From DIGJ01 sp036658435 (lineage in GTDB: Bacteria; Bacillota; Clostridia; Lachnospirales; Lachnospiraceae): a stretch of 64,000 nucleotides of DNA. A program made the translations under genes and the position numbers. This document shows positions 33,972 to 41,588 of this stretch, piece by piece. Location of the stretch: assembly GCA_036658435.1 (NCBI GenBank), contig JAVXEO010000003.1, positions 5,033-69,032 on the forward strand. Reading direction: 5' to 3'. Below the pieces are notes generated by a model. It was not told the origin of the DNA, ran no database searches, and saw only the letters and a program-made list of their open reading frames with translations. Position 1 is the stretch's first letter, and each line of letters begins with the position of its first letter.

Positions 33972-35056
33972 AAAAAACGAAAGAAACGAAAGAAAAGAAA
34001 GACTGGACAAAGCTAAGACAGATTTGGCAGGTGATTGTACTGATACTGGCATTTCTGTTAGTTGCCGCTTTCTCCATTCAATCCGTTAATGGGATTCGTG
34101 GGGCTGCCCGTGTCATTCATTATACTGGATTTATAGGTGGAGCAACCCAGATGGTTGTGAAAGAGGAAATGAATCAAAAGAAAAATGATTCCCTGATACA
34201 ATTGCTGGATGAAATGATACTTATGCTTCGAACAGGAGAAGGAGATTATGAAGTTCCGATTCTAAAAGATATAAAATATCAGGAATATTTGGAAAAAATA
34301 CAAAAAGAATGGGAAAAAATAAAGCAGGAGATTTATGAAATACGAAAGGGAAAAGATATAAAGGAGTTATATAAACTCAGCGAAGACACCTATGAGGACA
34401 CCAACCTGGCGTCTTATGCAGCACAAGGCTATATGGAATCCTATGTGTCTAAGATTAAAATGACCATGATGATGGTATATTGTGTATTTTTCCTTTTGAT
34501 GGGATTGTTTCTTTATGCTTCCATAAAAAATACAAAGTTAAAGTCAGAAGCAAGGGATTTAAATCGCATTGCCTACTATGATCCTTACATCGGGATTGCC
34601 AATAAGGTGTATTGTGAAAAGAAGATTTCAGATTATAAACAGAACTCCTATAAAGACTACCTGGCCGTGATTATGTTTGATCTAAACAATCTAAAGGATA
34701 TGAATGATGAATTCGGCCATCAGGCAGGAGATAAAATGATTCGTACCTTCTCTCTGGCACTGGACACCATAGGCAGGGAATATGGATTTACGGGGCGTTA
34801 TGGAGGAGATGAATTCCTTGCTTTGTTTGAAGAATGCGATGAGATCAAGGCAAAGGAATTTATTGAAAAATTGGTTCGTCTGGTACGGGAAGAAAACAAA
34901 GGGGCAAAGGAGCCTTGGAAAAAAATAAGCTTTGCAGCAGGATATGCCATAGGTTTTCATGGGGATAAAGGGATTCACCAATTGCTGGAAGAAGCAGACC
35001 AGAGTATGTATCAGGTAAAGCGAAAGATGAAGGACAAGAAAAAGAAAAAGAAATAA
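33968..35056 (+). CDS. Membrane diguanylate cyclase (GGDEF)
   Basis: TTG 33968 is preferred because AAGGAAGGAA lies at 33957-33965. A basic N-terminus leads to membrane helix 1 (about residues 18-40), an outer helical sensor region, helix 2 (about 160-182) and a GGDEF domain with DLNNLKDMNDEFGHQAGD and the intact active site RYGGDEFLALF (about 275-285). It should make cyclic di-GMP. No RxxD inhibitory site is obvious just before the GGDEF. The C-terminus is a run of Lys residues. No EAL or PilZ protein is in the window. Confidence 0.92.
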   Translation: MKKTKETKEKKDWTKLRQIWQVIVLILAFLLVAAFSIQSVNGIRGAARVIHYTGFIGGATQMVVKEEMNQKKNDSLIQLLDEMILMLRTGEGDYEVPILKDIKYQEYLEKIQKEWEKIKQEIYEIRKGKDIKELYKLSEDTYEDTNLASYAAQGYMESYVSKIKMTMMMVYCVFFLLMGLFLYASIKNTKLKSEARDLNRIAYYDPYIGIANKVYCEKKISDYKQNSYKDYLAVIMFDLNNLKDMNDEFGHQAGDKMIRTFSLALDTIGREYGFTGRYGGDEFLALFEECDEIKAKEFIEKLVRLVREENKGAKEPWKKISFAAGYAIGFHGDKGIHQLLEEADQSMYQVKRKMKDKKKKKK

Positions 35057-35090
35057 AAAGAAGCAATAAGAAATAAAAAGAAGCAATAAG
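35051..35090 (+). repeat. 20-bp perfect tandem duplication across the diguanylate cyclase stop
   Basis: Positions 35051-35070 and 35071-35090 are identical, and the first copy holds the TAA stop. A partial third copy (AAATAAAAG) starts at 35092. Confidence 0.92.
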
Positions 35091-35115
35091 TAAATAAAAG
35101 ATATAAAGAAGATAT

Positions 35116-35152
35116 AAAAAAGATGCCACACATAAGAGAGGGCATCTTTTTT
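35116..35152. terminator. Bidirectional terminator between convergent genes
   Basis: AAAAAAGATGCC (35116-35127) pairs with GGCATCTTTTTT (35141-35152). With A and T runs on both sides it can stop both the cyclase transcript and the purine permease transcript. Confidence 0.88.
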
Positions 35153-35178
35153 ATATCCTGTATATTTAGTAAATGTAT

Positions 35179-36573
35179 TTATATAAATACATATTTCAAT
35201 ACAAATACAACGGATAATATATACATAAGCAAGCTGATTTTCTTTTCTTTTGCTTTTCCTGTAAGAAGGTTCATAACTACATAAGAGATAACACCAAAGA
35301 AAATACCTTCGGAGATACTATATGTAAATGGCATTGCAATAATACAGATGAATGCTGGAATCGCTTCAGACATATCATCAAAGTTAATATTAACAACAGA
35401 ACCCATCATGTAAAATCCTACAATAATAAGTGCAGGAGCAGTAGCAAATGCAGGAATTGCTAAGAAAATAGGAGATAAGAAAACGGAAAGACCAAAAAGA
35501 ATAGCAGTCGTTAAGGCTGTTAAACCGGTTCTACCACCTTCAGAAACTCCGGTTGCACTTTCTACATAAGTTGTAGTTGTAGAAGTACCAAGTAAAGCAC
35601 CAACTAAGGTTGCAATTGCATCAGAGAGAAGAGCACCTTTAATTCTAGGAAGCTTTCCATCTTTGTCTAACATGTTTGCTTTTGAAGAAACACCAATTAA
35701 GGTTCCTAATGTATCAAACATATCTACAAATAAGAATGCAAAGACAACAACTAAAAAGTTAAGTGAAAAGATACCTGAAAAGTCTACCTTGAAAGCAACA
35801 TCACCAAGAGATGCAAAATCAAGTCCTCTTGAAAAATCAGGAAGCAGAGAGAAAACTTTATTTGCAGGATCAACCTGATATAAACCGGTTAACTGACAAA
35901 TAATACCTGCAATCCAAGTTCCTAAAATACCAAGTAAAATGCCGCCCTTTACTTTCTTAATTAAAAGAACTGCAGTAAGGATAACACCAAAGATAGCAAG
36001 AAGAACGCATACATTTGCTGTTGTGGTAACGCCTTCACCGTGGAATTTGTGGAATGCAACTAATACATTTGGATCTAACTGAACGATTTTAGCATTCTGT
36101 AAACCGATAAATGCAATAAATAAACCAATACCGCAGCTAACTGCAAACTTTAAAGTTGTGGGTATGGCATTAAATATGGCTTCACGAATATTTGTTAAAG
36201 AAAGAACGATGAAAATAGCACCTTCAACAAATACAGCAGCCAAAGCAACCTGCCAGGTGTAACCCATTGTCAATACTACAGTGTAAGCAAAGTAAGCATT
36301 CAGTCCCATACCAGGAGCTAAAGCAAATGGATAGTTTGCTAAGAGAGCCATGAGCAATGTACCAATAAATGCGGCAAGGGCAGTAGCCATGAAAACACCG
36401 TTTGGATTCATTCTTGCGGAACCCTCTAGTCCAAGAATGTCATTAAACGCGGTCATGGTACTTGGGTTTACTGCTAAGATGTACGCCATCGTCATAAAGG
36501 TCGTAACACCTGCCAAAACTTCAGTCTTTACATCCGTTTTGTTTTCTTTGAGCTTAAAAAATTTTTCCAACAT
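35179..36573 (-). CDS. NCS2-type guanine/hypoxanthine permease (AzgA/PbuG-like)
   Basis: The 464-residue protein has the NCS2-AzgA features: VLAGVTTFMTMAYILAVNPS at the N-terminus, ALAPGMGLNAYFAYTVV, FVDMFDTLGTLIGV and TTTTYVESATGVSEGGRTGL. It has about 12 membrane segments and imports purine bases with protons. GGGAGG precedes ATG at 36573. No purine riboswitch is visible in the 40-base leader; control may be by another means. Confidence 0.93.
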   Translation of the reverse strand: MLEKFFKLKENKTDVKTEVLAGVTTFMTMAYILAVNPSTMTAFNDILGLEGSARMNPNGVFMATALAAFIGTLLMALLANYPFALAPGMGLNAYFAYTVVLTMGYTWQVALAAVFVEGAIFIVLSLTNIREAIFNAIPTTLKFAVSCGIGLFIAFIGLQNAKIVQLDPNVLVAFHKFHGEGVTTTANVCVLLAIFGVILTAVLLIKKVKGGILLGILGTWIAGIICQLTGLYQVDPANKVFSLLPDFSRGLDFASLGDVAFKVDFSGIFSLNFLVVVFAFLFVDMFDTLGTLIGVSSKANMLDKDGKLPRIKGALLSDAIATLVGALLGTSTTTTYVESATGVSEGGRTGLTALTTAILFGLSVFLSPIFLAIPAFATAPALIIVGFYMMGSVVNINFDDMSEAIPAFICIIAMPFTYSISEGIFFGVISYVVMNLLTGKAKEKKISLLMYILSVVFVLKYVFI

Positions 36574-36613
36574 ATCTGTAACCTCCCATTAATATAAAAT
36601 ATGTAACAAGGAT

Positions 36614-36642
36614 ATTGTACCAAATGATTTAACAAAAGTCAA
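36614..36642 (-). promoter_or_regulatory. Promoter of the purine permease gene (minus strand)
   Basis: On the minus strand TTGACT (36642-36637) and TACAAT (36619-36614) have a 17-base spacer. Confidence 0.72.
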
Positions 36643-36703
36643 ACTATACAAAAAAAATTTTATTACCAAAACAATTTTAAACAGTTTGTACAAATAATAA
36701 AAG

Positions 36704-36735
36704 ACAAAAAAATAGAAGTGCAAAGTGCCACTCCT
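36704..36735 (-). terminator. Terminator of the small minus-strand gene
   Basis: On the minus strand AGGAGTG pairs with CACTTCT (one G-U), with an eight-base loop and seven T after ATT. It lies 15 bases after the stop of the 62-residue gene. Confidence 0.7.
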
Positions 36736-36749
36736 ACCTTTTAGTTTTT

Positions 36750-36938
36750 TTAATTAATGTTACCTAGCTTTTCCTTAAGATTGTACTTCGAAATAATGTA
36801 ATTTAAAGTTTCTTCTGGATCTAGAACAATCCGCTCAATGTTTGCTTCATGAACTTCTTCAAGTCTCTGACAGCAATCATTTGTATAAAGGTGGCGTTCT
36901 ACAACATCCATAGAAAAATCTACTGTATCTGTGTACAT
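36750..36938 (-). CDS. Small conserved-looking protein, 62 aa, unknown
   Basis: A TTGGAGGAATTACCT ribosome site places the start at ATG 36938. The protein is soluble and acidic, with YTDTVDFSMDVVERHLYTND and a pattern of charged helices (RLEEVHEANIERIVLDPEE); two neighbouring Cys residues sit at NDCCQR. The clean promoter, ribosome site and terminator argue that it is a real single gene. I do not recognise the family. Confidence 0.7.
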   Translation of the reverse strand: MYTDTVDFSMDVVERHLYTNDCCQRLEEVHEANIERIVLDPEETLNYIISKYNLKEKLGNIN

Positions 36939-37000
36939 AGGTAATTCCTCCAATGTAAATGTGTCGTTTTTTGTCGACGAGAAAAGCAGTTACAAGGGGT

Positions 37001-37029
37001 ACTATAGCATAAGGAAATATGTTTGACAA
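37001..37029 (-). promoter_or_regulatory. Promoter of the 62-residue protein gene (minus strand)
   Basis: On the minus strand TTGTCA (37029-37024) and TATAGT (37006-37001) have a 17-base spacer. The leader holds a small GTCG/CGAC hairpin at 36963-36976. Confidence 0.7.
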
Positions 37030-37124
37030 GGATTAATTTTATAGGGAGAAAGTTGACATAAGTACAATCCATGTGGAATAATATAATAATATTAGGAAAA
37101 TTTAGAAAGGAGAAAAAAATAGAT

Positions 37125-39506
37125 ATGAAAAAAAAGGCACTTTTATTTTTCGTAGGATTGTTTACCCTTGCAATTTTAATAGGAATACAAATGTTTTGGA
37201 GGGGTGAAAATAAAACAGGTAATGAATTGGAAGAATATACAGGACAGGAACTTCACATTACCAGAGGAGAAATTGCACGAATGATAAGCCTTTTAAATTA
37301 TTCCAGAGAAGAACTGGAAAGTATGGAACGAGTAATTACCTATTCGGATACCAACCCCTCTAAGTGGTATGATAAATTTGTAAATGGATATTGCACAATG
37401 GGATTGACCGAAGACGAAGGTGGGAGTGAAAACACATTTCGACCAATGGCTTATTTTACCTATGAAGAATGTGAAGATTTACTGGAGCGTTTAGATACCA
37501 GAGACGCCTTGATTTTACTGGAACAGTTTAGAGAACATAAAAGGGAAAACGATACCATTCTACCAAAGGAATGGATGGAACTATATCAAAGTATCTGGAT
37601 GGAAAAGCAGAAAACGGCCCTGACGGAAACTTCCCTATACATAATAGAAAGCTGGGAGAATACAGATCAACTGGGGAAATGGCAGACCGTTACCAACCGA
37701 GGGATTTTTTATGGGGATGGATTGAACTTAAAACAATATGTAGACACTTCCAGGAAAGTGTTTATAAAGGAAAAAGAAATTCTCTATATAGGGGACGTGA
37801 CAGAGGAACAAACCCAGATTTCCAATGTTTGGATTGTAGAAAAACAAGAAAGAATACTCAAAGTATTTGTAGAAGGTTGTACAAAAGAATTTGCAATGGA
37901 CGGGGATATGGAGGAAGAACTAAAAAATCAGATAGGGGACCTTTTTCTTGAAAATGGGAAAATCATAAAAGTCAGCATTAAGCCGGACCGAATTAAAGGA
38001 CGAGTACTGGTTACCAATGATGATTTTATAGAAATAGAAAATTATGGAAAAAAACCACTGTCCAAAGACTTTTGTATCTATCGAACCTATGGAGAAATGT
38101 CCATGGACAAAAATAACTCTATTGTGGTAGGTTACGAAAATGCAGAATTTGTAATTGTGGGAAATGAAATTTGTGCGGCAATTATTACAAAGCCGGTTAT
38201 TGCAGAAACAATACGAATTTTAATTAAAACTACCGGATTTCAGGACTATTTTCATAAACAGGTCACACTTACATCCAATCAGCGGTTTAAAATAAAATAT
38301 GGAGATACCGTTAAAAAATATAAAGCAAATAAAATAGTAAAAATTTCACCCAAATCCCAATGCTTTAAAGAAGGAAGACTTCTTATTAAAACAGATAAGG
38401 CAGATGGTAAAATTACACTATCTTCTATAAATAGAAATGGAATCGCCCCTTCTTATCAGGGAAATATTGAAATCGCAAAAGAGGAAGAGGGATTGCTGGT
38501 TGTAAACGAACTTTCCATTGAACAATACCTGTATGGGGTGGTTCCCAGTGAAATGCCATCTTCTTATGGGGTGGAGGCTCTGAAAGTTCAGTCGGTTTGC
38601 GCCAGAAGCTATGCATACAAACAACTGTTGGCAAACAGCCTTCGAAAATATGGCGCTCATGTAGACGATAGTGCAGCCTATCAGGTGTACAACAATATAC
38701 CCGGTAATAAAACAACGGAAAAAGCGGTGAATGCAACCTGTGGGGAGACTTTAGAACATGAAGGAGAAATGATTACGGCGTATTATTTTTCCACCTCCAG
38801 TGGGTATACGGCAAATGCAAATCAAGTTTGGAACAGTACGGAGGAACTTCCTTATTTAACCGGAAGCCTGCAGCTTAAAAAGAAAAGCAGCAAAGCAGAA
38901 AAAAAATATAAAGACTTATCCAAAGAAACAACCTTTAAGAATTTTATGGAGCAGGACAAATATAAGACCTATGACACGTCAAGTGCATGGTATCGCTGGA
39001 AGGTTACCATTCCAAAGAGTAAGCTGAAAAAAAGTATAGATCAGGCATTAGCCACCCGATATGAGGCCAATCCCCAATTAATTCAAACCCTTATGGAAAA
39101 TAAAGAATACAAAAGCATTCCCATTCAAACCATTGGCAAGGTATTAAAAGTAGAAGTTACAAAACGCCAAACTTGTGGAATGGCTACGGAAATAGTGATT
39201 ACAGGAAGTGAAAATACCATTAAAGTAGGAAGCGAATTCAACATTCGCATTTTGCTGGCGCCTCTTTACAGTGAAATTATACGACAGGATGGAAGCAAGG
39301 TTGAAAGCCTTGGAATGCTTCCCAGTGGATTCTTTTATGTAGAAGAAGTGGGGGAAGAAAATACCTCCTGCCGATTTGTAGGAGGTGGCTATGGCCATGG
39401 AGTTGGCATGAGCCAAAATGGAACAAAAGCAATGACGGATTCGGGATTTTCATACAAAGAAGTACTGGAACATTATTATAAGGATTCCAAATTAGTGAAA
39501 TACTAA
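37125..39506 (+). CDS. SpoIID/LytB-domain cell-wall protein (793 aa)
   Basis: ATG 37125 follows AAAGGAG. A signal anchor (ALLFFVGLFTLAILIGIQMF) precedes a long unique region of about 430 residues, then a SpoIID domain: YLYGVVPSEMPSSYGVEALK with the likely catalytic Glu, VQSVCARSYAYKQ, TAYYFSTSSGYTANANQVW, and the ending GGGYGHGVGMSQNG. SpoIID-family enzymes cleave peptidoglycan glycan strands lacking stem peptides. At 793 residues this is more than twice the size of SpoIID, so it is a wall-remodelling relative with an added outer domain. Its stop overlaps that of the convergent gene. Confidence 0.85.
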   Translation: MKKKALLFFVGLFTLAILIGIQMFWRGENKTGNELEEYTGQELHITRGEIARMISLLNYSREELESMERVITYSDTNPSKWYDKFVNGYCTMGLTEDEGGSENTFRPMAYFTYEECEDLLERLDTRDALILLEQFREHKRENDTILPKEWMELYQSIWMEKQKTALTETSLYIIESWENTDQLGKWQTVTNRGIFYGDGLNLKQYVDTSRKVFIKEKEILYIGDVTEEQTQISNVWIVEKQERILKVFVEGCTKEFAMDGDMEEELKNQIGDLFLENGKIIKVSIKPDRIKGRVLVTNDDFIEIENYGKKPLSKDFCIYRTYGEMSMDKNNSIVVGYENAEFVIVGNEICAAIITKPVIAETIRILIKTTGFQDYFHKQVTLTSNQRFKIKYGDTVKKYKANKIVKISPKSQCFKEGRLLIKTDKADGKITLSSINRNGIAPSYQGNIEIAKEEEGLLVVNELSIEQYLYGVVPSEMPSSYGVEALKVQSVCARSYAYKQLLANSLRKYGAHVDDSAAYQVYNNIPGNKTTEKAVNATCGETLEHEGEMITAYYFSTSSGYTANANQVWNSTEELPYLTGSLQLKKKSSKAEKKYKDLSKETTFKNFMEQDKYKTYDTSSAWYRWKVTIPKSKLKKSIDQALATRYEANPQLIQTLMENKEYKSIPIQTIGKVLKVEVTKRQTCGMATEIVITGSENTIKVGSEFNIRILLAPLYSEIIRQDGSKVESLGMLPSGFFYVEEVGEENTSCRFVGGGYGHGVGMSQNGTKAMTDSGFSYKEVLEHYYKDSKLVKY

Positions 39507-40342
39507 TTCTTCTCTTCCTTCTTTATAAAATGATGATAAAGGAATTGATTCACTTCACAGCCAATAAAAAGAATATACATGCAAAAATAAAGCCAGAGCA
39601 TACAAAAGATAAGAACGGTCAAGCTTCCATAGGTATTAAAATTTGCAAAATTGTCAATATAAACCGAATAAATATAAGAAAACCCAACCCATCCAACGGA
39701 AGCTAATAAGGCTCCGGGAATAACAAATACAAAACGGCACTTAAAGTTAGGAATCCACAGGTACATAGCGGAAAAGAAAAAAAACAAAATGGCAAGACCT
39801 ACAATGGAACGAAGGCTCATGACGATAAGTGCCGTACTTTCCAGAAAAGGAACCCGATTTATAAGACTAATAAAGATCTTATTGCCAAAAACAAGAAGAA
39901 CAAGGGAAACAACCAGGGCTGCAGCAAAAACCAGAGTATATAACGAAGCAATCAACCGTAACTTCACGTAATTACGTGTCTCCGGTATTCTGTAAATAAA
40001 GTTGAAACCGTGGATCATGGCAAGAAATCCTTTGGATGCAGACCATAATGCCATAATCGCTGTTACTGAAATTATGGCAGAGGAAGGCTGGGCGTAAATT
40101 TCATCTATTAAAGAAACAATATAGGTGTTGATGGTATGAGGTAGAAATTCACCGGCCACACGAACCAAATCATTTTCGGTAAAAGGAAGATACTGAATCA
40201 TAGTTAACAGAAACATTAAAAATGGAATAAAGGAGAGTATGATAAAAAAAGCAGACTGTGCAGAAAAAGCAGAGACGGCATCTTCTTTCATTTTATTAAA
40301 AAAGCCGGGTAAAAATTTTATAGTTTTAACTAAGAATTTCAT
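39503..40342 (-). CDS. YihY/BrkB-family membrane protein
   Basis: The protein has the family layout of six membrane helices: SAQSAFFIILSFIPFLMFLL near the N-terminus, later ALWSASKGFLAMIHGFN with the conserved RIPETRNYVKLRL loop, and FNTYGSLTVLIFCMLWLYF near the end. The function of YihY proteins is not firmly known; they were once called ribonuclease BN. Length (279 aa) is typical. The final codons and stop overlap the stop of the SpoIID-like gene (bases 39503-39506). Confidence 0.9.
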   Translation of the reverse strand: MKFLVKTIKFLPGFFNKMKEDAVSAFSAQSAFFIILSFIPFLMFLLTMIQYLPFTENDLVRVAGEFLPHTINTYIVSLIDEIYAQPSSAIISVTAIMALWSASKGFLAMIHGFNFIYRIPETRNYVKLRLIASLYTLVFAAALVVSLVLLVFGNKIFISLINRVPFLESTALIVMSLRSIVGLAILFFFFSAMYLWIPNFKCRFVFVIPGALLASVGWVGFSYIYSVYIDNFANFNTYGSLTVLIFCMLWLYFCMYILFIGCEVNQFLYHHFIKKEEKN

Positions 40343-40424
40343 GAACTTTCTCCTAATGTTTTCTTATATCTATGCAATTATAATAGTATATGCCGGAACT
40401 GGCAAGGAAAATTAAAGTTTTTCA

Positions 40425-40452
40425 TTGACAGATTGCGTTTCTGTGATAAAAT
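40425..40452 (+). promoter_or_regulatory. Promoter of pheST
   Basis: TTGACA (40425-40430) and TAAAAT (40447-40452) have a 16-base spacer. Transcription should begin near 40459, leaving an 80-base leader. Confidence 0.7.
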
Positions 40453-40470
40453 ATAGAGAATGACAAGGGC

Positions 40471-40515
40471 AATTCCGTCTCTAAGAATGTTACGTTCTGG
40501 GAGACGGAATTTTTA
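40471..40515 (+). terminator. Terminator-type hairpin in the pheST leader (possible attenuator)
   Basis: AATTCCGTCTC pairs with GAGACGGAATT (40471-40481 with 40501-40511), with an inner AGAA/TTCT stem, followed by TTTT. It begins only a dozen bases after the predicted start, so there is no room for a T box, and none of the T-box motifs are seen. It may attenuate transcription or stabilise the messenger. Confidence 0.7.
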
Positions 40516-40537
40516 ACGCATAGGAAGGAGAATTAGA

Positions 40538-41557
40538 ATGCAGGACAAATTAAAGAATATTGTGGAACAAGCAGTTTCCCAGATCAAGGAAGCAGATGGA
40601 ATGGACAAATTAAATGACATTCGTGTAGCATTTCTTGGGAAAAAGGGAGAACTGACTTCCGTTTTAAAATCAATGAAAGACGTGGCTCCGGAGGATAGAC
40701 CAAAAGTGGGTCAGATGGTAAATGAAGCAAGAGAGCAGCTTGAAAAAGTTTTGGAAGAGAAAAAAGCGCTGTTTGCAAAAAAAGCAAGGGAAGAACAGCT
40801 TAAAATGGAAACATTGGATGTGACGCTTCCGGCAAAGAAAAATAGTATGGGAAAACATCATCCCAATACCATTGCTTTGGAGGAAATTGAGAATATTTTT
40901 ACGGGTATGGGATACGAAGTAATTGAGGGACCGGAAGTGGAATACGACTATTACAACTTTGAAGCCCTTAATATTCCGGCAAATCATCCGGCAAAAGATG
41001 AACAGGATACCTTCTATGTTAATAGCAATATTGTGCTTCGTACACAAACTTCTTCAGTTCAGGTTCACGAAATGGAAAAAGGAAACCTCCCCATTCGTAT
41101 GCTTGCACCGGGAAGAGTTTTTCGCTCCGATGCAGTAGATGCTACACACTCTCCATCTTTTCACCAGGTAGAGGGACTTGTAATTGATAAAGATATTACC
41201 TTTGCGGATTTAAAGGGAACTTTGGCACAGTTTGCAAAGGAACTCTTTGGAGAAGAAACAAAGGTTAAATTCAGACCCCATCACTTTCCTTTTACAGAAC
41301 CAAGTGCGGAAATGGATGTATCCTGCTTTAAATGTGGAGGAAGCGGCTGCCGTTTTTGTAAAGGCTCCGGTTGGATTGAAATTTTAGGATGCGGTATGGT
41401 TCATCCTCATGTATTGGAAATGAGCGGAATTGATCCGGAAGAATACGTAGGCTTTGCCTTTGGTGTAGGACTGGAACGTGTTGCACTGCTAAAATATGAA
41501 ATAGATGATATGCGTCTTCTTTATGAGAATGACGTAAGATTTTTAAATCAATTTTAA
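40538..41557 (+). CDS. pheS: Phenylalanyl-tRNA synthetase alpha subunit
   Basis: An N-terminal coiled-coil arm is followed by the class II catalytic core: GKHHPNTIALEEIENIFTGM, LRTQTSSVQVHEME (motif 2 region), HSPSFHQVEGLVIDK, FPFTEPSAEMDVSCFKCGG and GFAFGVGLERVALL (motif 3). It pairs with PheT as an alpha2-beta2 enzyme. Length 339 aa is normal. AAGGAGAA precedes ATG 40538. Confidence 0.97.
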   Translation: MQDKLKNIVEQAVSQIKEADGMDKLNDIRVAFLGKKGELTSVLKSMKDVAPEDRPKVGQMVNEAREQLEKVLEEKKALFAKKAREEQLKMETLDVTLPAKKNSMGKHHPNTIALEEIENIFTGMGYEVIEGPEVEYDYYNFEALNIPANHPAKDEQDTFYVNSNIVLRTQTSSVQVHEMEKGNLPIRMLAPGRVFRSDAVDATHSPSFHQVEGLVIDKDITFADLKGTLAQFAKELFGEETKVKFRPHHFPFTEPSAEMDVSCFKCGGSGCRFCKGSGWIEILGCGMVHPHVLEMSGIDPEEYVGFAFGVGLERVALLKYEIDDMRLLYENDVRFLNQF

Positions 41558-41588
41558 TATAAAAGCGTAGAAGAAAGGAAGAAATCAT

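Noticed and set aside
36574..36640. Purine riboswitch before the purine permease gene
   Set aside because: The leader after the mapped promoter is only about 35 bases and lacks the three-way junction sequence.
40460..40537. T box upstream of pheS
   Set aside because: No specifier loop, no AGGGTGG-type T-box sequence, and the leader is too short.
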